This document shows positions 1 through 9,839 of a stretch of 64,000 nucleotides of DNA, piece by piece. Below the pieces are notes generated by a model, which was not told the DNA's origin, searched no databases, and saw only the letters and a program-made list of their open reading frames with translations. Source of the DNA: Hydromonas sp. (lineage in GTDB: Bacteria > Pseudomonadota > Gammaproteobacteria > Burkholderiales > Burkholderiaceae); NCBI GenBank assembly GCA_017495165.1, contig JAFEII010000023.1:1-64000 (forward strand), written 5' to 3'. Position 1 is the first letter of the stretch. Each line of letters starts with the position of its first letter. Position numbers and translations under genes: made by a program.

Positions 1-7
1 GCTTCAT
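1..7 (-). CDS. 5' end of an unidentified gene leaving the window
   Basis: On the minus strand an AGGAGTG-like Shine-Dalgarno is followed, after a short spacer, by ATG AAG at positions 7-2. Only Met-Lys is visible, so the product cannot be named. The start is supported by the ribosome-binding site and a TATAAT box 40 bases upstream. Confidence 0.4.
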
Positions 8-45
8 CGGACACTCCTGAGCTACTCGCTCGGTTGTGTCAACCT

Positions 46-51
46 ATTATA
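46..51 (-). promoter_or_regulatory. -10 box for the gene leaving the window
   Basis: Perfect TATAAT on the minus strand. TTATTG sits about 16 bases upstream as a weak -35. It would drive the gene whose ATG is at position 7. Confidence 0.4.
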
Positions 52-71
52 GGACTGGACATTGCAGCAAT

Positions 72-102
72 AAAAAACCACAACCTTTCGGTCGTGGTTT
101 TT
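72..102 (-). terminator. Intrinsic terminator downstream of purD-nadD-plsY
   Basis: A stem of about 10 bp (AACCACAACC against GGTCGTGGTT, one mismatch) with a 4-base loop, flanked by A6 and T6 so that it can work in both directions. On the minus strand it lies 230 bases beyond the plsY stop. Confidence 0.6.
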
Positions 103-217
103 AATTTTTAGGCTGTTTAAGCTCTTTTTTGGTGCGCTGGTGCGCATCGGTCTCCTGCCACTGCTCCTTTTATAAACTCTTGCCGTCTGGGAGGCAGCGA
201 ATCAATAAAAAACGCCC

Positions 218-235
218 ATGTCTTATATAAGACAT
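218..235. promoter_or_regulatory. 18-bp perfect palindrome, probable operator
   Basis: ATGTCTTATATAAGACAT is a perfect palindrome. The 18-mer TCTTATATAAGACATAAT starting at 221 recurs identically at 14446-14463, just upstream of aceB. Here it lies between the plsY stop and the minus-strand gene at position 7, so it may control that gene. The regulator is unknown; a GntR- or LysR-type dimer is possible. No ORF is convincing anywhere in 8-329. Confidence 0.5.
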
Positions 236-329
236 AATTTGGTGGTGGAACTATAGCAAGGTTTTTAAATTCAGACAAGTGGAATGTGTGTAAATATTGT
301 GTTTTATTTCGTGTTTAAAGCAAATTGGT

Positions 330-941
330 TCAATTTGGTGCATCAGTTCGGGCAAAAAGCTTCGATTCGGTGCGTGCGTGCAGTGCGCGGATGTTTGTTT
401 TGTGCTTAACAATCAGTAAAACCACCATTGTGGTCAAGCATGTCGTTGCCACAAATGACGTGTTTGGCTGCATAAAAATCAGCGAGACGCATGCAAGCAC
501 GCTTGAAAGCATTGAGGCAAGCGAGGAGAATCGAGTGATTAGGGCAATAATGAACCAGGTGGTTATGGCAACAACGCCGGCGATTGGGTTTAGGGCAAAC
601 ATGCAGCCAATAAAAGTTGCCACGCCCTTGCCGCCTTTGAACTTGAAAAATATCGGATACACATGCCCTAAAAAGGCACATAACGCCAGCAAGCTCAAAA
701 CCTCAAAAGAAAAACCTGCAAAATGTTTGGCGGCCATGAGTGGTAAAAAGCCCTTTAAACTGTCGCCCAATAAAGTTAATGCCGCAATGCCTTTGCGACC
801 CGAGCGGAGCATGTTTGTCGTACCAGGGTTTTTTGAGCCGTAAGTCCGTGGATCCGCCATGTTGAAAAATTTTGCCAATACGATGGCAAAAGAAACGGAG
901 CCCAATAAATAGCAAAATGCTGCCCATAAAAAAATTGTCAT
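330..941 (-). CDS. plsY: Glycerol-3-phosphate acyltransferase PlsY
   Basis: Inner-membrane enzyme that moves the acyl group of acyl-phosphate to glycerol-3-phosphate, the first step of phospholipid synthesis. The protein is 203 aa with five or so hydrophobic segments. It carries the PlsY hallmarks GSVSFAIVLAK near the N-terminus, the DPRTYGSKNPGTTNMLR loop and a central KGGKGVATF motif. The ATG overlaps the nadD stop by four bases (ATGA), so the two are translationally coupled in a purD-nadD-plsY operon. Length and motifs are normal for the family. Confidence 0.95.
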   Translation of the reverse strand: MTIFLWAAFCYLLGSVSFAIVLAKFFNMADPRTYGSKNPGTTNMLRSGRKGIAALTLLGDSLKGFLPLMAAKHFAGFSFEVLSLLALCAFLGHVYPIFFKFKGGKGVATFIGCMFALNPIAGVVAITTWFIIALITRFSSLASMLSSVLACVSLIFMQPNTSFVATTCLTTMVVLLIVKHKTNIRALHARTESKLFARTDAPN

Positions 942-1627
942 GATGCGTCCTTTATATAAAAACGGTGTGCATGGATGTATTTCGACACGCTTGGGTGAAG
1001 TTCGGTCAAGTCGGCAGCGTGAACGCCATTTGCAATTGCAGCACGAATCGCGCTAGATGATGTGGCTGCGGCAGGTAAGTTTAATGGAATGAAACAGCCA
1101 TTGAGGTGGTTGCGCCAGTTCGATGATTCGGTGAGGTGCTGCAGGTAAAAGTCACGCACGGGTGGTGGAAGCGCATTAGGTTTAACGGTGTGATTGGCGC
1201 GTTGCGCCACCGCGATGTGTGCGTAGTCAAGCAATGACTGCCATTCATACCATGTGGCCAAATTGCTCAACTGGTCAGAACCCATAATCCATACCAGCGG
1301 CGTTTCGGGGTGGGTAAGGCGCAGGGCTTTGAGTGTGTGTATGGTTTTTGATAACGTGTTGTCAATCTCAATTTGATTGACGCTGATGGGGTAGGCCTTG
1401 GTGTGAGCGCTGGCTTGCCAGTTTAAATAATCGTCGGCACAAGCATGACGCAACATTTCTAAACGGTGTGCGGCAGGAAGCACGCCCGTTTTTTGCCAAG
1501 GTTGGGCAGCAGGAATGAGCCAGCAAGCACCAAGCGACAGCTGCTCAAGTGCTGCATGTGCCAGCAGGAAATGTGCGGTATGTGGCGGGTTAAAAGTACC
1601 GCCCAAACATCCAATTGGCTTAAGCAT
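938..1627 (-). CDS. nadD: Nicotinate-nucleotide adenylyltransferase
   Basis: Cytoplasmic enzyme that adenylates nicotinate mononucleotide to deamido-NAD in NAD synthesis. The start at 1627 gives 229 aa beginning MLKPIGCLGGTFNPPH, which places the nucleotidyltransferase GGTFxPxHxxH motif at the N-terminus as expected; an upstream in-frame start at 1744 would add 39 residues lying inside purD and is unlikely. The second motif is SSSAIRAAI near the C-terminus (usually SSTxIR). The ATG follows the purD stop by one base, so the genes are coupled. The common neighbours rsfS and rlmH are not here. Confidence 0.93.
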   Translation of the reverse strand: MLKPIGCLGGTFNPPHTAHFLLAHAALEQLSLGACWLIPAAQPWQKTGVLPAAHRLEMLRHACADDYLNWQASAHTKAYPISVNQIEIDNTLSKTIHTLKALRLTHPETPLVWIMGSDQLSNLATWYEWQSLLDYAHIAVAQRANHTVKPNALPPPVRDFYLQHLTESSNWRNHLNGCFIPLNLPAAATSSSAIRAAIANGVHAADLTELHPSVSKYIHAHRFYIKDAS

Positions 1628-1628
1628 G

Positions 1629-2897
1629 TTACAAAAGGTGTGTGGCGCGGTGGCCAATATCTGTGCGGTATTGCATGCCATCAAAAGTGGTGGCCGCAAT
1701 GCGTTCGTAAGCGACACTTTGCGCTTGAGCCAAAGTAGGCGCAAGCGCCGTCACGCAAAGCACGCGCCCGCCCGATGTAATGCTTTGTCCTTTTTGATTG
1801 ACTGTGCCCGCATGAAATGTGACACAGTCCTCAGAGTCTGGCGCGCACGAAATGACGTCGCCCGTGCGCGGTTTGTTGGGGTAATTGGCGGAAGCCAAAA
1901 CAACCCCAATCGCTGGTCGCGGATCCCATTTAAGTACAGCTTGATTGAGTGTGCCGTTGGCGCCGTGAGACAGTACTTCAAACAAGTCGGACTGAAGGCG
2001 CATCATAATTGGTTGGGTTTCAGGGTCGCCCATACGGCAGTTGAACTCGAGTACTTTAATTGAACCATCAGGCTTAATCATGAGGCCTGCATACAGAAAG
2101 CCCGTAAATACAATGCCGTCGGCCTTCATACCATCTAGTGTGGGTAAAATAACATCATGCATTGCGCGCTGATAAATGTCGGCGGTCACAACGGGCGCGG
2201 GTGAGTAAGCGCCCATGCCGCCAGTATTCGGGCCCATATCGTTGTTTAATAAGCGTTTATGATCTTGGCTGGTTGCCAGAGGTAATGCGTGTTGGCCGTC
2301 GCATAAAACAATAAAACTCGCCTCTTCACCATCCAAAAATTCCTCGACCACAATCCGGGCGCCGGCATCGCCCATCCGATTTGATGAAAGCATGTCGGTC
2401 GCAGCGTGTATGGCCTCATCAAGGGTCAGCGCAACCACAACGCCTTTGCCCGCAGCCAAACCGTCCGCTTTAATAACAATTGGTGCGCCTTGGGCTCGAA
2501 TGTAGTCCAGCGCTAAGTTCGCGTCAGTGAATGAGGCATAATTGGCTGTTGGGATTTTGTGGCGCAGCATAAAGTCTTTTGCAAACGTCTTGGAAGACTC
2601 GAGTTGTGCCGCAGACTTGGTTGGGCCAAAAATAGCGAGGCCGGCAGCAATAAATGCATCAACGACGCCAGACGATAGTGGTGCCTCTGGCCCAACAACC
2701 GTCAAAGCGATCGAGTTGTTTAGTGCAAATTGAACCAGCGCAGCGTTATCAACCTGTGTAATATTTTTGGTCTTCGCTAAGCTGGCCGTGCCAGCATTGC
2801 CAGGAGCTACAAAAATTTTGGCAACATGCGCAGATTGCGACATTTTCCAAGCCAACGCGTGTTCTCGCCCGCCTGAACCAATGATCAAAACGTTCAT
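1629..2897 (-). CDS. purD: Phosphoribosylamine-glycine ligase
   Basis: ATP-grasp enzyme of de novo purine synthesis: phosphoribosylamine, glycine and ATP give GAR. 422 aa from ATG 2897, preceded by AAGGAGT seven or so bases upstream; an upstream start at 2924 lies before this site and is rejected. The N-terminus MNVLIIGSGGREHALAWK is the family signature, followed by GPEAPLSSGVVD, KADGLAAGKGVV (ATP-grasp) and the metal-binding LEFNCRMGDPETQ. It is the first gene of the purD-nadD-plsY operon and diverges from the ribosomal cluster. Confidence 0.97.
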   Translation of the reverse strand: MNVLIIGSGGREHALAWKMSQSAHVAKIFVAPGNAGTASLAKTKNITQVDNAALVQFALNNSIALTVVGPEAPLSSGVVDAFIAAGLAIFGPTKSAAQLESSKTFAKDFMLRHKIPTANYASFTDANLALDYIRAQGAPIVIKADGLAAGKGVVVALTLDEAIHAATDMLSSNRMGDAGARIVVEEFLDGEEASFIVLCDGQHALPLATSQDHKRLLNNDMGPNTGGMGAYSPAPVVTADIYQRAMHDVILPTLDGMKADGIVFTGFLYAGLMIKPDGSIKVLEFNCRMGDPETQPIMMRLQSDLFEVLSHGANGTLNQAVLKWDPRPAIGVVLASANYPNKPRTGDVISCAPDSEDCVTFHAGTVNQKGQSITSGGRVLCVTALAPTLAQAQSVAYERIAATTFDGMQYRTDIGHRATHLL

Positions 2898-3019
2898 TAT
2901 GACTCCTTTAAAAACAAGGCGCAATTTTAACGTAAATACATTGGTTAGGGCGCAGTGATTTGGCTTAAGTCAGATAATCGCAACAAATCAAAAAACATTC
3001 GTCGCGCCATAGAAAACAC

Positions 3020-3048
3020 TTGTTAAATTTGACAACATGGTATACAAT
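3020..3048 (+). promoter_or_regulatory. Probable sigma-70 promoter of the spc operon
   Basis: TTGTTA (3020-3025), 17-bp spacer, TACAAT (3043-3048). It sits about 145 bases ahead of rplN. The leader contains a small GCAA tetraloop hairpin around 3095-3110. No other ORF is seen between purD and rplN, so the ribosomal cluster probably starts transcription here. Confidence 0.5.
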
Positions 3049-3192
3049 CGACTTTCTTAGCGCGCCTGTTTTTCTAATTGGTTCGCTAGGTTCTGGCTCC
3101 GCAAGGAGTTCTACTCGAGTGCTGCCTTTGAAAGTAAAAGTGCAGTGAGGCCAAAACTGACCGTCGAATGGCGATTAAGTTGGGAAAATATC

Positions 3193-3561
3193 ATGATTCA
3201 GATGCAAAGCAAATTGGACGTGGCCGATAATACTGGCGCACGTTCTGTTATGTGTATCAAGGTTCTTGGTGGGTCTAAACGCCGTTATGCAAGCGTTGGT
3301 GACGTTATCAAAGTAACCATTAAAGATGCAGCGCCTCGTGGGCGTGTAAAAAAAGGTGAGGTTTATAACGCCGTGGTGGTTCGTACCGCCAAAGGTGTTC
3401 GTCGTTCAGACGGCTCACTTGTTAAGTTTGACGACAATGCAGCCGTGTTGTTAAACGCAAAACTCGAGCCAATCGGCACGCGTATTTTTGGCCCAGTAAC
3501 CCGCGAATTGCGTGGTGAAAAGTTCATGAAAATCGTGTCTTTGGCTCCAGAAGTACTGTAA
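3193..3561 (+). CDS. rplN: 50S ribosomal protein L14
   Basis: First gene of the spc operon. The start at 3193 gives 122 aa, the standard L14 length, beginning [18 protein letters not shown]; an upstream in-frame start at 3145 would add 16 unrelated residues. L14 binds 23S rRNA near the factor-binding region and contacts the 30S subunit. The normal upstream partner rpsQ of the S10 operon is absent; purD lies divergently instead. The ribosome-binding site (GGGAAAA) is weak compared with the following genes. Confidence 0.98.
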   Translation: MIQMQSKLDVADNTGARSVMCIKVLGGSKRRYASVGDVIKVTIKDAAPRGRVKKGEVYNAVVVRTAKGVRRSDGSLVKFDDNAAVLLNAKLEPIGTRIFGPVTRELRGEKFMKIVSLAPEVL

Positions 3562-3571
3562 GGGGAATAAC

Positions 3572-3883
3572 ATGGAAAAAATTCGCAAAGGCGATAATGT
3601 TGTTGTCTTGACCGGCAAGGATAAAGGCAAGCGCGGTGTGGTAACGCAGCGCGTAGATGCGGACCACGTCAAGGTTGACGGTGTGAATGTTGTTAAAAAA
3701 CATCAACGCCCAAACCCTATGTTGAACAAAGAAGGCGGCATTGTTGAAAAAGTAATGCCAATTCATGTTTCAAACGTAGCGTTGTTCAATACAAAAACCC
3801 AAAAAGCGGATCGCGTTTCGATTAAAGAAGTGGACGGTAAAAAAGTTCGTGTCTTTAAATCAAACGGTGAAGTCGTTGCGTAA
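3572..3883 (+). CDS. rplX: 50S ribosomal protein L24
   Basis: 103 aa, starting [20 protein letters not shown], the KOW motif typical of L24, an assembly initiator protein of the large subunit. A good AGGGGAA site precedes the ATG, 10 bases after the rplN stop. The order rplN-rplX-rplE is the conserved spc arrangement. Confidence 0.98.
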   Translation: MEKIRKGDNVVVLTGKDKGKRGVVTQRVDADHVKVDGVNVVKKHQRPNPMLNKEGGIVEKVMPIHVSNVALFNTKTQKADRVSIKEVDGKKVRVFKSNGEVVA

Positions 3884-3893
3884 GGGGCAATAA

Positions 3894-4433
3894 ATGACAC
3901 GTTTACTACAAGTATACAAAGAAAAAATCGTTCCAGAAATGATGGCGCAGTTTGGCTATAAATCAATAATGGAAGTGCCACGTATCACTAAAATCACCTT
4001 GAATATGGGTGTTGGTGAAGCGGTTAATGACAAAAAAGTCATTGATTTCGCCGTAGGTGATATGACAAAAATCGCAGGTCAAAAGCCTGTGATTACAAAA
4101 GCGCGTAAGGCAATCGCCGGTTTTAAAATCCGTGAAGACTATCCAATTGGCTGTATGGTGACTTTACGTAGCACCCAAATGTACGAATTTTTAGATCGTT
4201 TAGTTACAGTTGCGTTCCCTCGTGTTCGTGATTTCCGTGGTGTTAACGGCCGCTCATTTGATGGTCGCGGTAACTACAATATCGGTGTTAAAGAGCAAAT
4301 CATTTTCCCTGAAATCGAATACGAAAAAATCGACGCTTTGCGCGGTTTAAATATTAGCGTAACGACAACAGCGAAAACGGATGAAGAAGCGAAAGCTTTG
4401 CTTGCGGCATTTAAATTTCCGTTCAGAAACTGA
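3894..4433 (+). CDS. rplE: 50S ribosomal protein L5
   Basis: 179 aa, the standard length. L5 binds 5S rRNA and contacts the P-site tRNA. Family motifs include [11 protein letters not shown] in the middle and [18 protein letters not shown] towards the C-terminus. AGGGGCAA precedes the ATG; the gene starts 11 bases after rplX. Confidence 0.98.
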   Translation: MTRLLQVYKEKIVPEMMAQFGYKSIMEVPRITKITLNMGVGEAVNDKKVIDFAVGDMTKIAGQKPVITKARKAIAGFKIREDYPIGCMVTLRSTQMYEFLDRLVTVAFPRVRDFRGVNGRSFDGRGNYNIGVKEQIIFPEIEYEKIDALRGLNISVTTTAKTDEEAKALLAAFKFPFRN

Positions 4434-4443
4434 GGATAGAATA

Positions 4444-4749
4444 ATGGCTAAATTATCTCTTATCAATCGTGAGAAAAAACGCGAAGCTTTGGTTGCAAAA
4501 TTTGCTACAAAGCGCGCTGAATTGGTTGCAGTTGTAAATGACCAATCAAAAACAGAAGAAGAGCGTTACGAAGCGCGTTTGAAATTGCAAGCATTACCAC
4601 GCAATGCAAACCCAACTCGTTTGCGCAATCGTTGCCAATTGACTGGTCGCCCACGTGGCGTGTTTAGTCGTTTTGGTTTGGGTCGTAGTAAGCTACGTGA
4701 TGCTGCCATGAACGGACAGATTCCGGGCTTGGTTAAAGCCAGCTGGTAA
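4444..4749 (+). CDS. rpsN: 30S ribosomal protein S14
   Basis: 101 aa from ATG 4444 ([17 protein letters not shown]), preceded by GAGGATAG. A start at 4381 would lie inside rplE and is rejected. This is the long S14 form without the zinc-ribbon cysteine pairs; it keeps the CQLTGRPRG motif. It is part of the 3' domain of the 30S head. Confidence 0.98.
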   Translation: MAKLSLINREKKREALVAKFATKRAELVAVVNDQSKTEEERYEARLKLQALPRNANPTRLRNRCQLTGRPRGVFSRFGLGRSKLRDAAMNGQIPGLVKASW

Positions 4750-4763
4750 TAGGAGAATACAAG

Positions 4764-5159
4764 ATGAGTATGAGTGATCCAATTGCCGATATGTTGACGC
4801 GCATCCGCAATGCACAAATGGTTGAGAAAACAGGCGTTTCAATGCCATCTTCTAAACTAAAAGTCGCAATTGCGAAAGTGTTGAAAGACGAAGGCTATAT
4901 AGAAGAGTTTAAAATTGGTGGCGAATCTGCCAAGCCAGTGTTAGATATTGAATTGAAGTACCATGCGGGTAGCCCTGTAATTGTACGTATCGATCGCGTG
5001 TCTAAACCAGGTTTGCGTATTTATCGTCAAAGTGATGCTATTCCGCGTGTTATGGACGGTCTGGGTGTTGCTATTTTGTCAACGTCAAAAGGCGTTATCA
5101 CAGACCGTAAAGCGCGTGCGCTTGGTGTTGGTGGTGAAGTTCTTTGCGTCGTTGCGTAA
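4764..5159 (+). CDS. rpsH: 30S ribosomal protein S8
   Basis: 131 aa, beginning [18 protein letters not shown] and carrying the C-terminal signature [13 protein letters not shown] second ATG two codons later is also possible. S8 binds helix 21 of 16S rRNA and in enterobacteria is the translational repressor of the spc operon. AGGAGAA precedes the start. Confidence 0.98.
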   Translation: MSMSDPIADMLTRIRNAQMVEKTGVSMPSSKLKVAIAKVLKDEGYIEEFKIGGESAKPVLDIELKYHAGSPVIVRIDRVSKPGLRIYRQSDAIPRVMDGLGVAILSTSKGVITDRKARALGVGGEVLCVVA

Positions 5160-5177
5160 TCGGAAAGGGAGAAAAAA

Positions 5178-5708
5178 ATGTCTCGAGTAGGTAAAAGTCC
5201 GGTTGCGTTGAGTGGTGCTGAAGTTGTTATTTCAGGCTCTAAAGTTACCGTAAAAGGTAAATTAGGGACTCTGGAATCGGTTTTCAGTAGTCTGCTCACA
5301 ATCGAAAATAAAGATGGTCAATTGACAGTTGTGCGTAATGATGACTCTCGTGAAGGCAATGCTTTGTCTGGTACGACACGTGCATTGTTGGCCAACATGG
5401 TTAAAGGTGTTACAGAAGGTTTTACCAAAAAGTTGACTTTGGTCGGTGTTGGTTATCGTGCTAAAGCTGAAAACAATGGTTTGAAACTTGAGTTGGGCTT
5501 TTCACATGACGTTTTTTACGCCATGCCTGAAGGTGTGACCGCTGAAACACCAGCACAAACCGAGATTTTGATCAAAGGTGTTGATAAGCAACAAGTTGGT
5601 CAAGTTGCCGCTGAAGTACGTGCGTATCGCCCGCCAGAGCCTTATAAAGGTAAGGGTGTTCGCTACGCTGATGAAGTGGTCATTATCAAAGAAACCAAGA
5701 AAAAATAA
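5178..5708 (+). CDS. rplF: 50S ribosomal protein L6
   Basis: 176 aa beginning [11 protein letters not shown]. Two L6 domains are visible as the repeated beta-alpha pattern, ending in the signature [17 protein letters not shown]6 supports the sarcin-ricin loop at the factor-binding site. GGGAGAA precedes the ATG. Confidence 0.98.
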   Translation: MSRVGKSPVALSGAEVVISGSKVTVKGKLGTLESVFSSLLTIENKDGQLTVVRNDDSREGNALSGTTRALLANMVKGVTEGFTKKLTLVGVGYRAKAENNGLKLELGFSHDVFYAMPEGVTAETPAQTEILIKGVDKQQVGQVAAEVRAYRPPEPYKGKGVRYADEVVIIKETKKK

Positions 5709-5773
5709 GCATTGATTTAATGTGCTGGCCGCAAGGTCGCACATGTCAATCTATATTGTTCTTTAAAGGAAAT

Positions 5774-6136
5774 ATGATGCAAGACAAAAAGCAAGCGCGT
5801 TTGCGCCGAGCACGCAAAACCCGTGCCAAAATTGCTGAGTTGAAAGTCAATCGTTTGGCGGTTCATCGCACCAATTCTCACATTTATGCCACGCTGATTT
5901 CTGCGGATGGCTCTAAAGTGTTGGCAACTGCTTCTTCGCAAGAAGCATCTTTGCGCACAGAGCTTAAAGGTAACGGCGGAAACGTCGCTGCAGCAAAAGC
6001 CGTTGGCACAGCAATCGCAAGTAAGGCAAAAGCGGCAGGCGTGACTCAAGTAGCATTTGATCGCTCTGGTTTTCAATTCCATGGCCGTGTTAAAGCCTTG
6101 GCTGAAGCGGCTCGCGAAGCTGGCTTACAGTTCTAA
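5774..6136 (+). CDS. rplR: 50S ribosomal protein L18
   Basis: 120 aa starting [17 protein letters not shown]; the second ATG at 5777 (119 aa) has better spacing from the AAAGGA site and is an equally good start. The C-terminus [20 protein letters not shown] is typical. L18 is a 5S rRNA-binding protein. The spacer after rplF is 65 bases, longer than its neighbours. Confidence 0.97.
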   Translation: MMQDKKQARLRRARKTRAKIAELKVNRLAVHRTNSHIYATLISADGSKVLATASSQEASLRTELKGNGGNVAAAKAVGTAIASKAKAAGVTQVAFDRSGFQFHGRVKALAEAAREAGLQF

Positions 6137-6156
6137 GATAAAATTAAGGAATTCGT

Positions 6157-6672
6157 ATGTCTAAAGTTCAAGGAAAAGATCAAACGCAAGCAGAAGATGG
6201 TTTGCGCGAGAAAATGATTGCCATCAACCGCGTAACAAAAGTGGTTAAAGGTGGTCGTATTATGGGTTTTGCTGCATTGACGGTTGTCGGTGACGGCGAA
6301 GGTCGTGTTGGTATGGGTAAAGGTAAAGCACGTGAAGTGCCAATGGCTGTTCAAAAAGCCATGGAGCAAGCGCGTCGCAATATGGTGCACATTCCAATCA
6401 AAAACGGTACTTTGCAACACTCTGTAACGGGTAAACACGGTGCAGCCTCGGTTTTAATGTCTCCAGCCAAAGATGGTACGGGTGTTATTGCTGGTGGTCC
6501 AATGCGCGCAGTGTTCGACGTTATGGGGATTCATAATGTGGTCGCTAAGTCATTAGGCTCGTCAAATCCATACAATTTGGTTCGCGCCACATTGAATGGC
6601 TTGAGTAAACAATCAACACCTTCTGATATCGCTTCTAAGCGTGGCAAAAGCGTTGAAGAAATTACAGGTTAA
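6157..6672 (+). CDS. rpsE: 30S ribosomal protein S5
   Basis: 171 aa. The double-stranded RNA-binding S5 signature [17 protein letters not shown] is near residues 34-50, followed by the C-terminal S5 fold. S5 lines the mRNA entry channel and affects decoding fidelity. TTAAGGAATT precedes the ATG. Confidence 0.98.
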   Translation: MSKVQGKDQTQAEDGLREKMIAINRVTKVVKGGRIMGFAALTVVGDGEGRVGMGKGKAREVPMAVQKAMEQARRNMVHIPIKNGTLQHSVTGKHGAASVLMSPAKDGTGVIAGGPMRAVFDVMGIHNVVAKSLGSSNPYNLVRATLNGLSKQSTPSDIASKRGKSVEEITG

Positions 6673-6683
6673 GGAGAGTGGAC

Positions 6684-6866
6684 ATGGCAGATAAAACAGT
6701 TAAAGTCACTTTGGTTAAAAGTATGATTGGTACAAAACAATCGCACCGCGATACGGTTTTAGGCTTAGGTCTGAAAAAAATCGGTCAAGTACGTGAATTA
6801 GAAGACACGCCATCAGTTCGTGGCATGATCAATAAAGTTGCTTACTTGGTGCGCGTTGTCGCCTAA
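6684..6866 (+). CDS. rpmD: 50S ribosomal protein L30
   Basis: 60 aa from ATG 6684 ([16 protein letters not shown]), well placed behind AAGGAGAG; a GTG six bases earlier sits too close to the site. Length and sequence match bacterial L30. Confidence 0.97.
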   Translation: MADKTVKVTLVKSMIGTKQSHRDTVLGLGLKKIGQVRELEDTPSVRGMINKVAYLVRVVA

Positions 6867-6881
6867 TTATTGGAGAATTTT

Positions 6882-7316
6882 ATGTATTTAAATACGATTG
6901 CGCCAGCGGAAGGCTCGAATAAAGAGCGTCACCGCGTAGGTCGTGGTATCGGATCAGGCTCTGGTAAAACAGCAGGTCGTGGTCATAAGGGTCAAAAATC
7001 TCGTTCAGGCGGTTTTCATCGCATTGGTTTCGAGGGTGGGCAAATGCCTATGCACCGTCGTTTACCAAAGCGTGGCTTTACGTCAGTGACGCGCCGCTTC
7101 GTTGGCGAGGTCAACCTGAATGATTTACAAAAACTGGCGGTAAATGAGATTGACTTGCAAGTCCTTAAACAAGCAGGTTTGTTGGGCGAGTTGATTACCA
7201 GTGTCAAGGTTATTGCGACAGGTGAAGTTTCTCGTTCGTTGACGCTTAAAGGTGTGGCAGTTACTAAAGGCGCTCGCGCTGCAATTGAAGCCGCTGGCGG
7301 CTCAATTTCTGAGTAA
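6882..7316 (+). CDS. rplO: 50S ribosomal protein L15
   Basis: 144 aa from ATG 6882 ([12 protein letters not shown]), behind TTGGAGAA. The Gly/Arg/Lys-rich N-terminal extension [18 protein letters not shown] is the L15 hallmark and threads into 23S rRNA; the globular domain follows. It is a late-assembly protein and precedes secY as in most bacteria. Confidence 0.98.
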   Translation: MYLNTIAPAEGSNKERHRVGRGIGSGSGKTAGRGHKGQKSRSGGFHRIGFEGGQMPMHRRLPKRGFTSVTRRFVGEVNLNDLQKLAVNEIDLQVLKQAGLLGELITSVKVIATGEVSRSLTLKGVAVTKGARAAIEAAGGSISE

Positions 7317-7328
7317 CTAGGGGGCTAT

Positions 7329-8636
7329 GTGGCTACTGCCAAATTCCCCTCAACCATCAAACCTCAGGGTTCATCTGAGCTAAAACAAAGACTTATTTTC
7401 CTGGTTTTAGCTCTGATTGCCTATAGAATTTGCTCGCATGTGCCCGTTGTTGGGATAAACATGGAGGTTTTGAAGGAAAGTTTGTCAGGAACTCAAGGCG
7501 GTATTGTGGGGTTGATGAACTTGTTCTCTGGTGGTGCGCTCTCTAGAGCGGCAATTGTTTCGTTGGGTATTACGCCATATATTTCTGCATCGATTGTGAT
7601 ACAGCTTTCCGCAATGGTTGTACCATCTTTAGCAGCATTGCAAAAAGAAGGCGAGTCGGGAAGGCGTAAAATTACGCAATACACTAGATATGGCACTTTG
7701 TTGTTGGCAGTGATTCAATCCTTCTTTGCCGCCAATGCACTGGAACGCGAAGGTATGGCGTCGCATCCCGGTGCAGGCTTCGTTTTGATGACAATGCTTA
7801 GCTTAACTACAGGAACAATGTTTTTGATGTGGTTGGGTGAGCAAATAACCGAACGCGGGGTTGGTAACGGTATTTCGATGATTGTTTTTGCGGGTATCGT
7901 TTCGGGACTGCCTTCTGGAATCGCAACGCTGCTGGAGACGGTCAGAAATGACGGTGCTTACTTTACCGGCTTTATGATTGTGGTTATGGCTGTTTTGGTT
8001 CTTGGTTTTGTTGTGTTTGTTGAGCGTGCTCAGCGAAAAATTCCAATCAATTATGCGAAACGTCAGGTCGGGAACAAAATTTATGGTGGACAAAGCTCCT
8101 TCTTGCCGCTTAAATTGAATATGGCCGGTGTAATCCCTGCAATTTTTGCTTCTTCGATACTGCTTTTTCCTGCAACAATATTGAGCTGGATGGGTACTTC
8201 TGTTGGGCCTTGGGTGCGGGATTTTTCAGAGCAGCTTTTGCCTGGAAAACCTTTGTACATGACGCTTTTTGCGGTTGGTCTTGTGTTCTTTTGCTTTTTT
8301 TATACGGCACTTACATTTAACACCCGTGAAACGTCGGATAATCTTAAGAAGCAAGGTGCTGTTGTTCCGGGGATTCGCCCAGGGGAGCAAACAACGCGGT
8401 ATTTGGATAAAATCATCACGAGATTAACATTGGTTGGTGCCTTGTATATGCTTGTGGTTTGTATGGTTCCCGAATTTTTGATGTTGTCTGTTGGGATGAA
8501 AGTTGCTTTTGGTGGGACGTCGATTTTAATTGTGGTCGTTGTTGCAATGGATTTCATGATGCAGGTGGAATCTTTTAGAATCAGTCAGCAGTATGAGCCA
8601 CTAATGAAAAAAGCAAATTTTAAGAGCTCAAAATAA
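7329..8636 (+). CDS. secY: Protein translocase subunit SecY
   Basis: 435 aa, central channel of the Sec translocon with ten predicted membrane segments. Starts at GTG 7329 ([14 protein letters not shown]), 12 bases after rplO and behind a run of G's; the ATG two bases earlier is out of frame. Hallmarks: [17 protein letters not shown] in the middle, and GIRPGEQT in the cytosolic loop that contacts SecA and ribosomes. Confidence 0.98.
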   Translation: MATAKFPSTIKPQGSSELKQRLIFLVLALIAYRICSHVPVVGINMEVLKESLSGTQGGIVGLMNLFSGGALSRAAIVSLGITPYISASIVIQLSAMVVPSLAALQKEGESGRRKITQYTRYGTLLLAVIQSFFAANALEREGMASHPGAGFVLMTMLSLTTGTMFLMWLGEQITERGVGNGISMIVFAGIVSGLPSGIATLLETVRNDGAYFTGFMIVVMAVLVLGFVVFVERAQRKIPINYAKRQVGNKIYGGQSSFLPLKLNMAGVIPAIFASSILLFPATILSWMGTSVGPWVRDFSEQLLPGKPLYMTLFAVGLVFFCFFYTALTFNTRETSDNLKKQGAVVPGIRPGEQTTRYLDKIITRLTLVGALYMLVVCMVPEFLMLSVGMKVAFGGTSILIVVVVAMDFMMQVESFRISQQYEPLMKKANFKSSK

Positions 8637-8644
8637 GGGAAGTT

Positions 8645-8863
8645 ATGGCAAAAGATGAAGCAATCCAAATGCAGGGCGAGATTTTAGAGAACTTGCCCAA
8701 CGCCACTTTTCGTGTTAAACTAGAAAATGGTCATGTTGTTTTAGGGCATATATCAGGAAAAATGCGCATGCATTATATTCGCATTTTGCCGGGCGACAAG
8801 GTTACGGTTGAATTGACACCGTATGATTTATCTAAAGCCCGAATCGTATTCCGTGTTAAGTAA
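8645..8863 (+). CDS. infA: Translation initiation factor IF-1
   Basis: 72 aa, the usual length, a single S1-type OB fold. [19 protein letters not shown] and [18 protein letters not shown] are diagnostic. It binds the A site of the 30S subunit during initiation. Its place between secY and rpmJ is the common betaproteobacterial one. Confidence 0.98.
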   Translation: MAKDEAIQMQGEILENLPNATFRVKLENGHVVLGHISGKMRMHYIRILPGDKVTVELTPYDLSKARIVFRVK

Positions 8864-8895
8864 CACTGGATTAATAGAAGTTAAGGAGTAATAAA

Positions 8896-9012
8896 ATGAA
8901 AGTACTCGCGTCTGTAAAGCGCATTTGCCGCAATTGCAAAATTGTACGTCGCAATCGTGTCGTTCGAGTGATTTGCTCAGCTGAGCCTCGTCACAAACAA
9001 CGTCAAGGTTAA
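8896..9012 (+). CDS. rpmJ: 50S ribosomal protein L36
   Basis: 38 aa: [14 protein letters not shown] at the N-terminus, ending RHKQRQG. The zinc ligands C11, C14, C27 and H33 are all present, so this is the zinc-binding (C+) form. TAAGGAGT precedes the ATG. Confidence 0.97.
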   Translation: MKVLASVKRICRNCKIVRRNRVVRVICSAEPRHKQRQG

Positions 9013-9033
9013 TTTAAGCTTAAAGGAAATGTA

Positions 9034-9399
9034 ATGGCTCGTATCGCAGGTGTAAATGTTCCGCCGCACAAACATACTTCAATTGGTTTAACTGCTATTT
9101 ATGGCATTGGTCGTTCACGCGCCCTTAAAATCTGTGAAGCAACTGGTGTGGCAACAAATAAAAAAGTTAAAGATCTAGATGATGCCGATTTAGAGAAGTT
9201 GCGTGAAGCAGTTGGTGTCTTTACTATCGAAGGTGATTTGCGTCGTGAAGTGACGATGTCTATCAAGCGTTTGATGGATTTAGGTTGTTATCGTGGCATG
9301 CGTCACCGCAAGGGCTTGCCTTGCCGTGGTCAGCGTACCAAAACGAATGCGCGTACCCGCAAAGGGCCACGCAAAGCAAGTATTGCTGGTAAAAAATAA
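9034..9399 (+). CDS. rpsM: 30S ribosomal protein S13
   Basis: 121 aa, first gene of the alpha operon. N-terminus [19 protein letters not shown] and C-terminal signature [19 protein letters not shown]13 forms intersubunit bridges and contacts the P-site tRNA through its basic tail. AAAGGAAA precedes the start. Confidence 0.98.
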   Translation: MARIAGVNVPPHKHTSIGLTAIYGIGRSRALKICEATGVATNKKVKDLDDADLEKLREAVGVFTIEGDLRREVTMSIKRLMDLGCYRGMRHRKGLPCRGQRTKTNARTRKGPRKASIAGKK

Positions 9400-9419
9400 T
9401 CGGCTTTAAAGGATAAAAT

Positions 9420-9821
9420 ATGGCTAAGGCAGCAAATAACGCAGCAGCACGCGCGCGTAAAAAAGTTAAAAAAAATGTTGTGGATGGTGTTTTGCATGTT
9501 CATGCATCTTTCAATAACACGATTGTCACGATTACTGACCGTCAAGGAAACGCACTTGCTTGGGCAACAGCGGGTGGTGCGGGTTTTAAAGGTTCTCGTA
9601 AATCAACTCCGTTTGCGGCTCAGGTTGCTGCGGAATCTGCAGGTAAGGTTGCTCAAGAGTACGGCATCAAAAACTTGGAAGTTCGTATCAAGGGCCCAGG
9701 TCCTGGGCGTGAATCTTCAGTTCGTGCTATGAGCGCTTTAGGTATTAAAATCACATCAATTCAAGATGTGACACCCGTACCACACAACGGCTGCCGACCA
9801 CCAAAGCGCCGTCGTATCTAA
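9420..9821 (+). CDS. rpsK: 30S ribosomal protein S11
   Basis: 133 aa. Contains [14 protein letters not shown] and the invariant tail [19 protein letters not shown]11 sits on the 30S platform near the E site. The ATG follows rpsM by 20 bases behind AAAGGAT. A strong terminator-like hairpin follows the gene. Confidence 0.98.
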   Translation: MAKAANNAAARARKKVKKNVVDGVLHVHASFNNTIVTITDRQGNALAWATAGGAGFKGSRKSTPFAAQVAAESAGKVAQEYGIKNLEVRIKGPGPGRESSVRAMSALGIKITSIQDVTPVPHNGCRPPKRRRI

Positions 9822-9839
9822 TTGTTTGCTTGACTGAAA

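Noticed and set aside
111..217. Possible small RNA in the spacer at the left end
   Set aside because: Some complementary segments (CTGCC...GGCAG) but no structure matching 6S, 4.5S, RNase P or a known riboswitch.
1515..2063. 182-codon frame antisense to nadD/purD
   Set aside because: Antisense to two clear genes and without recognisable content.
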